From Paraburkholderia flava (lineage in GTDB: Bacteria > Pseudomonadota > Gammaproteobacteria > Burkholderiales > Burkholderiaceae): DNA of 64,000 nucleotides. Of the stretch, positions 27,944 to 36,867 are shown piece after piece (the stretch's first letter is position 1; the number at the start of each line of letters is the position of its first letter). A program made the position numbers and the translations under genes. The stretch spans positions 1,779,100-1,843,099 of the forward strand of contig NZ_SMRO01000001.1 of assembly GCF_004359985.1 (NCBI RefSeq), read 5' to 3'. The notes beneath the pieces were generated by a model, which made no database searches, had not been told where the DNA came from, and worked only from the letters and a program-made list of their open reading frames with translations.

Positions 27944-28867
27944 TTACTGCGCAGGCCAAGGGAACGCGATAGTGCAATTCGGTGCCTTTGCGGTCGTCGG
28001 ACTGAGCGCATTCTTGACCAGCTGGATTGCGACGTTGTCGTAGGAGAGGTCCGCGTGGTCGACCGCGTCGAGCGGGCAGTAGGATTGCACGTACTGGTTG
28101 GTCACGCCCGGTTCGTTGATGAACGACGAGCCCACCGGCGTAACGACGAATTCGTTTTTGGTCTCGATGATCGTGTAGGCAACACCCGGCTGGGCGATCG
28201 GGCCGCTTACGAGCTGCTGGATCATCGGCGAGCCGCTTTCCTGGTCGCGACAGGCCGGGCAGGCCGTGCCGACCAGCAGATTGGCACCGGGGAAGACGGA
28301 AGCCAGCAGGGCCAGGCCGTCGAGCGTCGTGCCGTGGGTGGTCGGCGACAGCGCGACGAGGCTATGGATGTACGACGCACCGCCAAGTACCTTCGCATAG
28401 TATTCGGTCAGCATCCCGCCCTGCGAGTGCCCGACCAGATCGACCCTGGTCGCGCCGGTCTTCCCCAGCACCTGCTGCACGTAGCCGGCGAGCTGCGACG
28501 CGGACGAGACCGCTGAACCCGTCGCCTGAATCAGCGCGTTGGGAGCGCCGCCGTAATTGAAGGTGTACACGCAGTAGCCGGCGTTGGCCAGCGACGGTGC
28601 CAGGGCGCCGAAATCGTCTTTCATCACGGAGAACGTGCCGTTCACCAGGATCACCGGATAGGGATGCTGCTTGAGGCTGCACGACTCCAGGTTGGCACCG
28701 GCGGGCGCGGCTGCCGGATCGGGAAGCGCGTCGACCACGCCGGCGACGATATTGGGCGCCACCGGATAGGTTCCGGCGAAGGCGGGAACGGCAACCAGTG
28801 CGTTAGCGAGAGCGGCGATCGACAGCAGATTGCGCAGGCGGGGTAAGCAGAACGAATATTGACGCAT
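27944..28867 (-). CDS. Secreted triacylglycerol lipase (alpha/beta hydrolase)
   Basis: This is a 307-residue extracellular lipase. A Sec signal peptide (residues 1 to about 31, ending VPAFA) is followed by the strand and oxyanion segment PVILVNGTFS, the nucleophile elbow GHSQGG (S148), and a likely catalytic histidine in VDHADLSYDN. Cysteines (C63, C99, the CPAC pair and two late ones) could form disulfides in the periplasm or outside. Sequence style matches the Burkholderia and actinobacterial lipase group that lacks a dedicated Lif foldase, and no foldase gene is adjacent. It is divergent from an AraC regulator at 29053 and upstream of fadD. Confidence 0.85.
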   Translation of the reverse strand: MRQYSFCLPRLRNLLSIAALANALVAVPAFAGTYPVAPNIVAGVVDALPDPAAAPAGANLESCSLKQHPYPVILVNGTFSVMKDDFGALAPSLANAGYCVYTFNYGGAPNALIQATGSAVSSASQLAGYVQQVLGKTGATRVDLVGHSQGGMLTEYYAKVLGGASYIHSLVALSPTTHGTTLDGLALLASVFPGANLLVGTACPACRDQESGSPMIQQLVSGPIAQPGVAYTIIETKNEFVVTPVGSSFINEPGVTNQYVQSYCPLDAVDHADLSYDNVAIQLVKNALSPTTAKAPNCTIAFPWPAQ

Positions 28868-29052
28868 GTCCCATCTCCTATATTTTTCGTTTAAGTCTCA
28901 TGTGTCGAACACCGCTGCGTGGCTGAAGGAGCGTCGGTCAGCGGGTCGATCCGCTACGAAGATTCCCTCTAGCAGGCGTCGCGTGTCTTGACAGCGTTTG
29001 CCGCGCCATTGTGAAATCGCGCCACAAGAAGCGATGGAAGGCAGGGAGCGTT

Positions 29053-30081
29053 ATGGACGTGATCGATCAGAAACAGGCCGGCACAGTGGCAGGACACTAC
29101 GTCGGCCTGCTGCTGGATTACCTGCGCTCCCGCGGCCATTCTCCGGAGGCGCTTTTCGGCTCGGCATGGGTCGCCGGAGTCGAATCCGTGGAGGTGTCGT
29201 CACGGCTGACGGCGGGGGAGTACTTCGGCATTCTGGAACGGGCCGTGGCCGCTACCGGCGATCCCGACCTGGGCTTCCACGCGGGTGCTCTCATCGCGCC
29301 GCGACATCTCGGTGTCGTGGGGTATGTGGTGATGTCCTGCGCCAGCTTGATGGAAGCGCTCGCGCAATACGACCGCTATGTGCGGCTGGTGCATGGCATT
29401 GGCCGGCCGTTGATGGTGCGGCATGGCGATCGTGTTGAAATGCCGCTCGACTGGTCGGGTGAGTCGACGCCACCGCCTGCGTTCGCGCAGTTGATCATGA
29501 CGACGCGGGCGCGCATGGGCCGCCTATTGATCGGTCGGGAGACTGCGCCGATGGACGTCGATTTCCAGTTCGCGACACCGCGCGAGGCCGGTGCGTATCA
29601 GCGCTTCTTCGGCGGCAAGGTGAACTTCGGTGCGGCACAGACCAGGCTGACGTTTGCCGCGGAGTATCTCGAGTCGCCCGTGATTATGGCGAGTGCGGAG
29701 ATGGCTCGTGTCATCGGCGCGCAGGCGGAAGCGCAGATGAGGCAACTGGCCGATGAGCCGGAGTTCATGCACGCGCTCAAGATCATGCTGACCCAGGGTC
29801 TGACGATGGGCCGCGTCGGCGCGGCCGACGTCGCACAGCGGATGGGAATTTCGTCGCGCACGCTTCACCGGCGTCTGTCCGCGTGTGCGTATGTGTTCCG
29901 CGATATCCTGGACGACGTGCGTCGTGAACGTGCGGAGTCTTATCTCGCGTTGTCGCAGCACTCGCTTGCGGAGATCGCGTTCATGCTCGGGTACACGGAG
30001 CAAAGCACTTTTCAGCACGCGTTCAAACGTTGGACTGGGACGACGCCGCAGCAGTATCGGGCGGGCTTGAGCCGGAAGTAG
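29053..30081 (+). CDS. AraC-family regulator, OruR/ArgR-like with arabinose-binding-type N-domain
   Basis: This is a 342-residue regulator. The N-terminal about 200 residues match the Arabinose_bd (PF12625) type, e.g. DLGFHAGALIAPRHLGVVGYVVMSCASLMEALAQ. The C-terminal two helix-turn-helix motifs are VAQRMGISSRTLHRRLSA and EIAFMLGYTEQSTFQHAFKRWTG. Relatives include OruR and regulators of lipase or fatty acid genes in Pseudomonas and Burkholderia. The start at 29053 follows GCAGGGAGCG; an upstream start at 29011 is poorer. It is divergent from the lipase, which is its most likely target, perhaps sensing released fatty acids. TTGACA at 28988 may be its -35 box. Confidence 0.87.
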   Translation: MDVIDQKQAGTVAGHYVGLLLDYLRSRGHSPEALFGSAWVAGVESVEVSSRLTAGEYFGILERAVAATGDPDLGFHAGALIAPRHLGVVGYVVMSCASLMEALAQYDRYVRLVHGIGRPLMVRHGDRVEMPLDWSGESTPPPAFAQLIMTTRARMGRLLIGRETAPMDVDFQFATPREAGAYQRFFGGKVNFGAAQTRLTFAAEYLESPVIMASAEMARVIGAQAEAQMRQLADEPEFMHALKIMLTQGLTMGRVGAADVAQRMGISSRTLHRRLSACAYVFRDILDDVRRERAESYLALSQHSLAEIAFMLGYTEQSTFQHAFKRWTGTTPQQYRAGLSRK

Positions 30082-30115
30082 GATTGTGCCGATTGTGCCG
30101 ATTGCGGCGACTGGT

Positions 30116-30300
30116 TTAGCCTGTCTCGATCGCCGACTGATCGAGTTTGCTGCAATAGATCGCGGATTCCATCAGCAACGTTAGTGCGATGTCGGGCGGC
30201 AGCACATGCTTGACGTCGTGTATCGGGCGAGTCGAATGGACCGCGTACCGCGCGCCGATAACTTCAGTATACCGTGCCCCCCAAGGCTTGCGGCAAGACC
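30116..30300 (-). pseudogene. Open minus-strand frame without a start codon, possible gene remnant
   Basis: On the minus strand a frame stays open from about 30300 to a TAA at 30116-30118 and encodes a protein-like sequence containing YAVHSTRPIHDVKHVLPP and LLMESAIYCSKLDQS. No ATG or GTG with a ribosome site opens it. The composition is unlike a high-GC shadow frame, having Tyr, Lys, Ile and His instead of Arg/Ala runs. I do not recognise the family. It could be the 3' end of a truncated gene or a short gene using a rare start. The monooxygenase start at 30360 lies just beyond. Confidence 0.3.
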
Positions 30301-30359
30301 CGGGGCGTGCAGTAGCATCGCTGACTGTTGCCGGAACCGGCGGAACGCGGAGTCACGAA

Positions 30360-31880
30360 ATGGACGCTTCGATATCGACCGATGGATCGCCCGTTGCCGG
30401 GCTCGAGCCCGCGATGAACCGGCACGCAGTCGTGATTGCCGGAGCGGGTCCGACGGGTTTGATGCTCGCGGGCGAACTGGCGTTGGCGCAGGTGGACGTC
30501 GCGATCGTCGAGCGGCGCGAGAGTCAGGACCTGATGGGCATGCGGGCGGGCGGTCTGCACGCGCGCACCATCGAGGTGTTCGATCAACGCGGCATCGCCG
30601 AGCGGTTTCTCGCACATGGGCAAACGGCGCAGGTTGCGCGCTTTGCCGGCGTCAAGCTGGACATCGGCGATTTCCCCACTCGTCACAACTACGGGCTCGC
30701 GCTCTGGCAGAGCCACATCGAGCGCATCCTCGCCGAATGGGTCGCCGAAAAGCAGGTGCCGATCTATCGCGGCTGCACCGTGACGGGCGCCGTGCAGGAC
30801 GACACTGGCGTCGACGTCGCGCTATCCGATGGACGGCTGCTGCACGCGGACTATCTCGTCGGATGCGACGGAGGACGCAGCGTCGTTCGCAAGGCAGCCG
30901 GCATTGCGTTTCCCGGATCGGATCCGACGATCAGCAACCTGATCGCGGAAGTCGAGCTGACTGGTGAGCCCGAGTGGGGCATCCACCGCGACGCGATCGG
31001 CACGCATTCGTTCAGCCGGATCGACGATAGTGATCGTGTGCGTGTCCTCGTCACCGAGCTGCATGCGACCCATACCGGAGAACCCACGCTGGACGATCTG
31101 CGCGACGCGCTCATCGCCGTGTACGGGACCGACTACGGCGTGAACAACCCCACATGGCTCTCGCGATTCACCGACGCTACGCGACAGGCAGCCGCGTATC
31201 GCGCGGGACGGATGCTCGTCGCCGGCGACGCTGCACATGTGCATCCGCCGGACGGAGGGCAGGGTCTGCAGACCGGCATTCAGGACGCGGTGAATCTGGG
31301 GTGGAAGCTCGCGCGTGTGGTCAACGGCACGTCGCCGGACAGTCTTCTCGATTCCTATCACGCCGAGCGTCATCCGGTCGCTGCGCGTGTGTTGCGCAAC
31401 ACGATGGCGTCGATCGTGCTGCGTCGCGAAGACGATCGCACGAGCGCGTTACGCGACGTCCTCGCCGAATTTCTCGCGATGGACGAGCCGCGCAAACGGT
31501 TCGCCGCGACGCTGTCAGGGTTGGATGTTCGCTACGATTTCGGCGGTGGACATCCGCTGCTCGGGCGTCGGATGCCGGATCTCGATCTCGTTACAGCCGA
31601 TGGGCCGCTGCGCGTGTTCACACTGCTGCACGATGCGCGTGCGGTGCTGATTAATTTTGGCGGGCGGGGCAGTTTCGATATCGAGCCGTGGGCCGATGAC
31701 GTCCGGCTCGTCGATGCAACATACGCCGGGACATGGGAGCTTCCTGCGCTTGGGGCGGTTCCGGCTCCTGAGGCTGTGTTGGTTCGACCGGACGGATACG
31801 TCGCGTGGGTGGGTGATGCGAAGCGGGAGGGGCTTGCGGATGCGTTGGCTAAATGGTTTGGAACGGGAGTAGAGACGTAG
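30360..31880 (+). CDS. FAD-dependent aromatic monooxygenase, PheA/TfdB and rifampicin-monooxygenase type
   Basis: This is a 506-residue class A flavoprotein monooxygenase. The dinucleotide motif VIAGAGPTGLML is near residue 22, the DG motif LVGCDGGRSVVRK near 165-178, and the GD motif LVAGDAAHVHPPDGGQGLQTGIQDAVNLGW near 287-315. After these comes a thioredoxin-fold-like C-terminal domain that ends VRPDGYVAWVGD, as in phenol hydroxylases and in the RIFMO/TetX-like oxygenases. It uses NAD(P)H and oxygen to hydroxylate an aromatic ring, with the substrate unknown. The start at 30360 follows CGCGGAG. Its stop lies five bases from the convergent AraC stop at 31886. No ring-cleavage partner is near, which favours a detoxification role. 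Confidence 0.86.
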   Translation: MDASISTDGSPVAGLEPAMNRHAVVIAGAGPTGLMLAGELALAQVDVAIVERRESQDLMGMRAGGLHARTIEVFDQRGIAERFLAHGQTAQVARFAGVKLDIGDFPTRHNYGLALWQSHIERILAEWVAEKQVPIYRGCTVTGAVQDDTGVDVALSDGRLLHADYLVGCDGGRSVVRKAAGIAFPGSDPTISNLIAEVELTGEPEWGIHRDAIGTHSFSRIDDSDRVRVLVTELHATHTGEPTLDDLRDALIAVYGTDYGVNNPTWLSRFTDATRQAAAYRAGRMLVAGDAAHVHPPDGGQGLQTGIQDAVNLGWKLARVVNGTSPDSLLDSYHAERHPVAARVLRNTMASIVLRREDDRTSALRDVLAEFLAMDEPRKRFAATLSGLDVRYDFGGGHPLLGRRMPDLDLVTADGPLRVFTLLHDARAVLINFGGRGSFDIEPWADDVRLVDATYAGTWELPALGAVPAPEAVLVRPDGYVAWVGDAKREGLADALAKWFGTGVET

Positions 31881-31885
31881 GGGTC

Positions 31886-32845
31886 TCAAGCCGCCTCAAT
31901 CACCTGCACAGCCTGCCGAAACGCCGCCGGCGCCGCACCAAACGCCTCGCGAAACCGGTGACTGAAATGGCTGGCATCCGCGTAGCCGCATTGCGTGGCG
32001 ACCTGCGCGAGCGGCAGCGCGGTGGTGCGCAGCAAAGCACGCGCACGATCGAGCCGTTGCTGTGCGATCCACGCATGCGGTGGTGCGCCGAACGACACGC
32101 GGAACATCCGCGCAAGATGGTATTCCGACAGACACGCAACGTCGGCAAGATCGCCGAGCGTGATCGACTGCGTTAAATGGCTATCGATGTAATCGCGCAG
32201 CCGGCGGCGCGTCACCGGCGACAGACCGCCCTTCAGCGCCGCACCCGTGCGATTCACGCTCTGCGACTGCAACAGCAGACTCAACACTTCGTGCGCGGTC
32301 TCGTTCGTGCGCAGACGTCCGTCCGGATCGTCCCAGCGCTCGAACATCAGCGACTGGCACAGGTTCGCGATCCGCTCGTTTTCGAAGTACGTCCGGTCGG
32401 CGAGCGTCAGTTCGCGCGGCTCGCGATCCAGCTCGCGCACCGCGCGCTGCGTGAAATGCTCGGGCAGAAAATACAGATGCATGAAGTGCATTTCACCGCG
32501 GACCCACCAGCGCGACTCGTGATCGCCGGGCAGCGCGCATAGCCGGCTCGGTGCGCCGAAACGTCCGGGCAGCTTCTGACGCTCGGTGCGGTAGCCGCCG
32601 TCCAGATAGCACGACAGCGTGTGATGGCCGGGTTGCTCGTAGACCGTTTCGGCTTCTTCGGTGAAGCGGCTCCATTCGGCAATCGCGAGATGGTCGCCGA
32701 GCCATGCGAAGCGTTCGAGCGTCGCGTTCGCGTCGCTCAGCGTATGGCAAACCGACTGCAGTCCGAACGGCGTGTCGGCGGCATCGGGTTGCGGGATCGG
32801 CGCGGAATCCGGGGGATTCGCGAGGTCGGCTGGGCGGCGGGACAT
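31886..32845 (-). CDS. AraC-family transcriptional regulator
   Basis: This is a 319-residue regulator with a variable N-terminal cupin-like sensing domain (about 1-190) and a C-terminal pair of helix-turn-helix motifs (ITLGDLADVACLSEYHLARMFR and LAQVATQCGYADASHFSHRFRE) followed by FGAAPAAFR. The start at 32845 is chosen over a longer frame to 32974 because the latter runs into the EamA promoter region. It is divergent from the EamA transporter at 32983, which is its likely target. The effector is unknown. Confidence 0.87.
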   Translation of the reverse strand: MSRRPADLANPPDSAPIPQPDAADTPFGLQSVCHTLSDANATLERFAWLGDHLAIAEWSRFTEEAETVYEQPGHHTLSCYLDGGYRTERQKLPGRFGAPSRLCALPGDHESRWWVRGEMHFMHLYFLPEHFTQRAVRELDREPRELTLADRTYFENERIANLCQSLMFERWDDPDGRLRTNETAHEVLSLLLQSQSVNRTGAALKGGLSPVTRRRLRDYIDSHLTQSITLGDLADVACLSEYHLARMFRVSFGAPPHAWIAQQRLDRARALLRTTALPLAQVATQCGYADASHFSHRFREAFGAAPAAFRQAVQVIEAA

Positions 32846-32982
32846 GATGTTTCGCAGTATACGGCGTGAATACCGGGGCCGTACGCCGCCGAGAAAATCT
32901 GCGCAATCCTGGACAACGCGCCGTTCTGTCCGGCGCGCATAGTCGGTTTCCTTGGTTACCCCGCTTTTGCACACGCTCCATC

Positions 32983-33882
32983 ATGAATCTGTCGCTCTAC
33001 GCACTCACCGTCCTGATCTGGGGCACCACCTGGATTGCCATCAAGTGGCAGCTCGGCGTCGTCGCGCCGCCGGTGTCGATCGCGTGGCGTTTCTGGATCG
33101 CCGCCGCCGTGCTGTTCGCGCTGCTGCGCCTGATGCGCCGTCCGATCTGGCCGCCGCGCGAAGCATGGCGTTTTCTCGCCGCGCAGGGGCTCGCGCTCTT
33201 CTGCCTGAATTTTCTGTGCTTTTACTACGCGGAACAGGTCGTGCCGAGCGGTCTCGTCGCCGTGGTGTTTTCCACCGCGCCGCTGCTGAACTCGATCAAC
33301 GGCCGGCTGTTCATGGGACGTCCGCTGCAACCGACCGCGATCGTCGGGGCGCTGCTGGGGCTCGTCGGCATCGTCTGCTTGTTCATGCAGCAGATGTCCG
33401 GCCACCTCGGCGATCAGGCGACGTGGCTCGGTCTCGGCATCGCGTTTCTCGGCACGCTGTGCTTTTCGGCGGGTAATCTGCTGTCGAGCCGGATGCAGTC
33501 GATGGGCCTGCACCCGATCGTCACCAACAGCTGGGCGATGCTGATCGGCGCGACGGTGCTGACGGTCGGCAGCGCGCTCGCCGGTCTGTCGTTCACGTTC
33601 GAGCCGACCGTGCGCTACCTCGGCGCGCTTGCGTACCTCGCGGTGCCGGGCTCGGTGATCGGTTTCACTGCTTATCTGACGCTCGTCGGACGGATCGGCC
33701 CGGAGCGCGCCGCGTATTGCACAGTGCTGTTTCCGATCGTCGCGCTGGCGGTATCGACGGTGTTCGAAGGCTATCGATGGTCTGCGCTTGCGGTCATCGG
33801 ACTCGTGCTTGTCGTGGCCGGCAATCTGGTCGCGTTCGATTTGACGCGGCGGTTGTTTGTGCGGACTGCGGTGTCGCGTTGA
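32983..33882 (+). CDS. EamA/DMT-family permease, probable metabolite exporter
   Basis: This is a 299-residue protein with ten predicted membrane helices in two EamA repeats. The first starts LYALTVLIWGTTWIAIKWQ and the second near residue 147 (GLGIAFLGTLCFSAGNLLS). The family (RhaT, YdcZ, RhtA and others) exports amino acids, nucleosides or drugs. The ATG at 32983 matches the family N-terminus exactly; no strong ribosome site is seen. The divergent AraC regulator suggests inducible export of a small molecule. Confidence 0.85.
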   Translation: MNLSLYALTVLIWGTTWIAIKWQLGVVAPPVSIAWRFWIAAAVLFALLRLMRRPIWPPREAWRFLAAQGLALFCLNFLCFYYAEQVVPSGLVAVVFSTAPLLNSINGRLFMGRPLQPTAIVGALLGLVGIVCLFMQQMSGHLGDQATWLGLGIAFLGTLCFSAGNLLSSRMQSMGLHPIVTNSWAMLIGATVLTVGSALAGLSFTFEPTVRYLGALAYLAVPGSVIGFTAYLTLVGRIGPERAAYCTVLFPIVALAVSTVFEGYRWSALAVIGLVLVVAGNLVAFDLTRRLFVRTAVSR

Positions 33883-33965
33883 ACGTTGGAGGGGCGGTTA
33901 ACGGCGTGGAGCGCGCACTCTCTGAAGAACGGACTCTGGCCGATGGCTAAAGCGCCAACTCCGAC

Positions 33966-33987
33966 ATAGGTGAGAGTTTTCGGGACC
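33966..33987 (+). repeat. Copy A of the AGGTGAGNGTTTTCGGGAC intergenic motif
   Basis: ATAGGTGAGAGTTTTCGGGACC lies in the 275-bp gap between convergent eamA and the DHA2 pump gene, 84 bases after the eamA stop. The core of 19 bases recurs at 60183-60201 (identical) and 59853-59871 (one change), both on the minus strand. The rest of this gap shows no gene or clear terminator. Confidence 0.6.
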
Positions 33988-34157
33988 CGCACGCGGACGG
34001 TTCAAGCGTGCCCCGCATGCATTGAAAAGCCACGTGCCACGTGCGCGTTGCCGATCGCGTCGGCGCACGGCACAAGCACCTTTATGGCTAAAAGCACGAG
34101 CAAACGTGCTGTGTGGTGCGACCGCTTCGCGCCGCACCACGCAATGTCAGGTAGCGA

Positions 34158-35612
34158 TCACTGAGCCGCTTCACTCCGTTTCGCCACCGCATACGCAGCC
34201 ACCACCGTCGCGACCGCATAAGTCGCAAACCCCACCGCCGCCACCACCCATAACGCCTTCGACAGATGCGGTGCGAGGATCGTCGCCGCGCCCGCGATCG
34301 CGACGCCGAACAGGCTGCCCGCCTGGCGCAGCGCATTCAGTAGCCCCGACGCGACGCCCGCGAGTTCGCCGGGCACCTGCTCGAGCACGGTCGAGATCAT
34401 CGGCGCAATGGACAGCGACGTGCCGCCGCCGAATGCAGCCATCGCCAGATAGACGAAGACCCACGGTGTGCGTAGTTCGAGCAGCGCGGCGATTGCGGGG
34501 ACCGCTAGCGTCGCGAGACCGAGGCCGGTCGTGATCAGCTGCGTCGGCGTGAAGCGGCCGTGCAGTTTGCCCGACAGCACGTTGCCGATCGACAGGCTGC
34601 CCGCCAGCGGCAGCAGCGCGAGACCGGTCTGCCGCGCGCTGAGCCCCATGTCGCCGTGCAGATACAGGCTCAACACGAACAGCAGCCCGAAGTAACCGAC
34701 GTAGACGAGCGTGCCGGTCATATTCATCGCGACGAACACGCGGTTGCGGAACCAGTGGACCGGCACCATCGGATCGTGTGCGCGTCGTTCGACGGCGACG
34801 AGCGCGAGCGTCGCGAGTGCGGCGATCAGCGCGGCCATCCACACTTCCGGTGCGGCGAGGCCGCGAGTCGGCAGTTCGATCGCCGCGTAGCACAGCGCGC
34901 CGAGTGCGACTGCGCTGGTTATCTGACCGCCCCAGTCGAAGCGTCGCGTGCGGCTACGCGTGCTGTGGCGCACGACGATCCATGCACCCACGAGTGCCGC
35001 GATGCCGGTCGGCACGTTGACGAGAAACGCGCTGCGCCAGCCGAAGCTGTCCACCAGCACGCCGCCGAATACCGGCCCGATCGCTGCCGCAACCGACGCG
35101 ATTCCCGCCCACACGGAGATCGCGCGGGCACGTTCGGCGGGATCGTCGAACGTGCTGCGGACGATCGCGAGCGAAGCCGGCAGAAACAGCGCCGCGCCCA
35201 TCCCCTGCATGAGACGCGCGACGACCAGCATGCCGACCGAAGGCGCGAGTCCGCACGCCGCCGACGCGCCGACGAACAGCGCAAGCCCGCTCAGGTACAC
35301 GGCCTTCGCGCCGAAGCGATCCGACACGACACCGCCCGCGAGGATCAGCGCGGCGAAGCTCAGCGTGTACGCATCGACGATCCATGCAAGCCCCGCGACC
35401 GTCGCGTGCAGACTCGCGCGTAATGCGGGCAGCGCGACGTTGACGATGGTCGTGTCGAGCACGGCCATGAACATGCCGCTCGCGACCAGGCCGAGCGTGA
35501 GCCGGCGGCGCGCGGCGAGACGGCGTTCGTTGGATTCCGCGGTGAGTGAGGTGGTGAGTGAGGTGTCGAGCGGGTCGATCGCGCAGGTCGCGCAGCTCGT
35601 GGTGTCGGACAT
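34158..35612 (-). CDS. DHA2-family (EmrB/QacA-type) MFS efflux pump
   Basis: This is a 484-residue 14-helix multidrug/proton antiporter. The motif LDTTIVNVALPAL in helix 1 is the DHA2 signature, GGVVSDRFGAKAVYLSG is the motif A loop, and LMQGMGAALFLPASLAIV follows. The start at 35612 follows AAGGA; longer in-frame starts exist upstream but lie in the operator region. It is divergent from a LysR regulator with an overlapping array of GATGC half-sites in between, so it is probably induced by a drug or aromatic compound. No membrane-fusion partner gene is adjacent. Confidence 0.87.
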   Translation of the reverse strand: MSDTTSCATCAIDPLDTSLTTSLTAESNERRLAARRRLTLGLVASGMFMAVLDTTIVNVALPALRASLHATVAGLAWIVDAYTLSFAALILAGGVVSDRFGAKAVYLSGLALFVGASAACGLAPSVGMLVVARLMQGMGAALFLPASLAIVRSTFDDPAERARAISVWAGIASVAAAIGPVFGGVLVDSFGWRSAFLVNVPTGIAALVGAWIVVRHSTRSRTRRFDWGGQITSAVALGALCYAAIELPTRGLAAPEVWMAALIAALATLALVAVERRAHDPMVPVHWFRNRVFVAMNMTGTLVYVGYFGLLFVLSLYLHGDMGLSARQTGLALLPLAGSLSIGNVLSGKLHGRFTPTQLITTGLGLATLAVPAIAALLELRTPWVFVYLAMAAFGGGTSLSIAPMISTVLEQVPGELAGVASGLLNALRQAGSLFGVAIAGAATILAPHLSKALWVVAAVGFATYAVATVVAAYAVAKRSEAAQ

Positions 35613-35677
35613 GATGGATTCCTTTTGCATGACCGATAGTCTATAAACTGGAGATGCTGCAATAAAGCAGCGATTTC

Positions 35678-35704
35678 GCATCATGCTGATGCAGATCTGC
35701 ATCA
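35678..35704. promoter_or_regulatory. Overlapping palindromes of GATGC half-sites
   Basis: GCATCA-TGC-TGATGC (35678-35692) shares its right arm with the perfect 18-bp palindrome TGATGCAGATCTGCATCA (35687-35704). A further GATGC stands near 35653. The array lies between the divergent efflux pump and LysR genes and is the likely binding site of the LysR protein. Confidence 0.68.
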
Positions 35705-35761
35705 CGGCGCCTGCGCTTTTAAAGCGCGCCGCAGGCAGATGGCAGCACGGAGGATCGCCAG

Positions 35762-36658
35762 ATGAAATCGCCGGTGAGTTCGACGCTCAACTGGGACAAC
35801 GCCCGCTACTTTCTCGCGGTCGCGCGCGCGGGCACACTACGCGGCGCCGCCGCGCGTCTGCAGGTCGATCAGGCCACCGTCGGGCGGCGCATCGCTGCGC
35901 TTGAAACGGCGCTCGGCTCGCGGCTCTTTCTGCGTACGCCGGCGCTGTATGTGCTGACGCCGGCAGGCGAAGCGTTGCAGGCGCCTGCAGAAGCGATGGA
36001 ACAGGCGGCGCTGCAGATCGAGCGTCGTGTCGCGGGTCTCGACGACCAGCTGAGCGGCACGATCCGCCTCGCGACCACCGATTCGCTCGCGAAGCGCTTC
36101 ATCATCCCGGCCATCGCGCGCGTGCGGCTGGCGCATCCGGGCATCGACATCGTCTGCGTGACGTCGCCGCAGATCGCGAACCTGACACGGCGCGAAGCCG
36201 ATATTGCGATCCGCACGCTGCGGCCCGATTCGCCCGATCTGATCGTGCGCCGGCTTGCGCAGCTGGATGCGGGCATTTACGCGTCGCGTGCGTACGTGGC
36301 GGCGCGCGGCGAACCGCGCGAAGGCGAAGCGTTCGAAGGCCACGATCTCGTGATGTACCAGCAGCCGGTGGTGCCGTCGATGTGGGACTCGCTGTGCGGC
36401 GAGCCGACGACGCGCGGGCGCGTCGTGTTCCAGACCGCGTCGACGATGATGCTGTTCGAAGCCGCGATCGCGGGCATCGGCGTGACCGAGCTGCCGTGCT
36501 TTCGCGCGGATTACGAGCCGGAGCTGGTGCGGGTGATGCCGCAGCGGGTCGAGCGTTTCGACGCGTGGCTCGTCGCGCACGCGGATCTGTACAAGACCGC
36601 GCGGATGCAGGTGTTGATCGCGGCGATTACGGAGGAGTTTGCGGCGGGGGCGCATTGA
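35762..36658 (+). CDS. LysR-family transcriptional regulator
   Basis: This is a 298-residue LysR protein. Its N-terminal helix-turn-helix is ARYFLAVARAGTLRGAAARLQ followed by VDQATVGRRIAALE (residues about 12-47), with a periplasmic-binding-protein-like effector domain from about residue 90. The GTLRGAAARLQVDQATVGRR form is of the subgroup that often regulates transporters or single enzymes. CGGAGGATCGCCAG precedes the start. It is divergent from the DHA2 pump, its presumed target. Confidence 0.88.
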   Translation: MKSPVSSTLNWDNARYFLAVARAGTLRGAAARLQVDQATVGRRIAALETALGSRLFLRTPALYVLTPAGEALQAPAEAMEQAALQIERRVAGLDDQLSGTIRLATTDSLAKRFIIPAIARVRLAHPGIDIVCVTSPQIANLTRREADIAIRTLRPDSPDLIVRRLAQLDAGIYASRAYVAARGEPREGEAFEGHDLVMYQQPVVPSMWDSLCGEPTTRGRVVFQTASTMMLFEAAIAGIGVTELPCFRADYEPELVRVMPQRVERFDAWLVAHADLYKTARMQVLIAAITEEFAAGAH

Positions 36659-36867
36659 GTGCGGCACTGGGCGCGGTTCGTCGGGAGGCAATCTTCTGAC
36701 GCGTTGCGGCACCTCGACGCACGGACATCGCGACAGTCTCGCGTTCAGTTTCACCCGCATGACACGAAAGTTACCGAAACTTTCCGGGTCTTTCCGCGCA
36801 TGCGTCAACGCCGGCCTGTACGTCCACCTAACGATGTTCCGTCGAAAATAATCCGAAGGAGATATCC

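Noticed and set aside
28951..29020. TTGACA at 28988 as a complete sigma-70 promoter for the AraC gene
   Set aside because: The position 17-18 bases downstream (TGAAAT) is a poor -10, so only the -35 is noted.
33898..34164. Short open frames on both strands around repeat copy A
   Set aside because: No ribosome site, and they share amino acid strings only because they pass through the 19-bp DNA motif.
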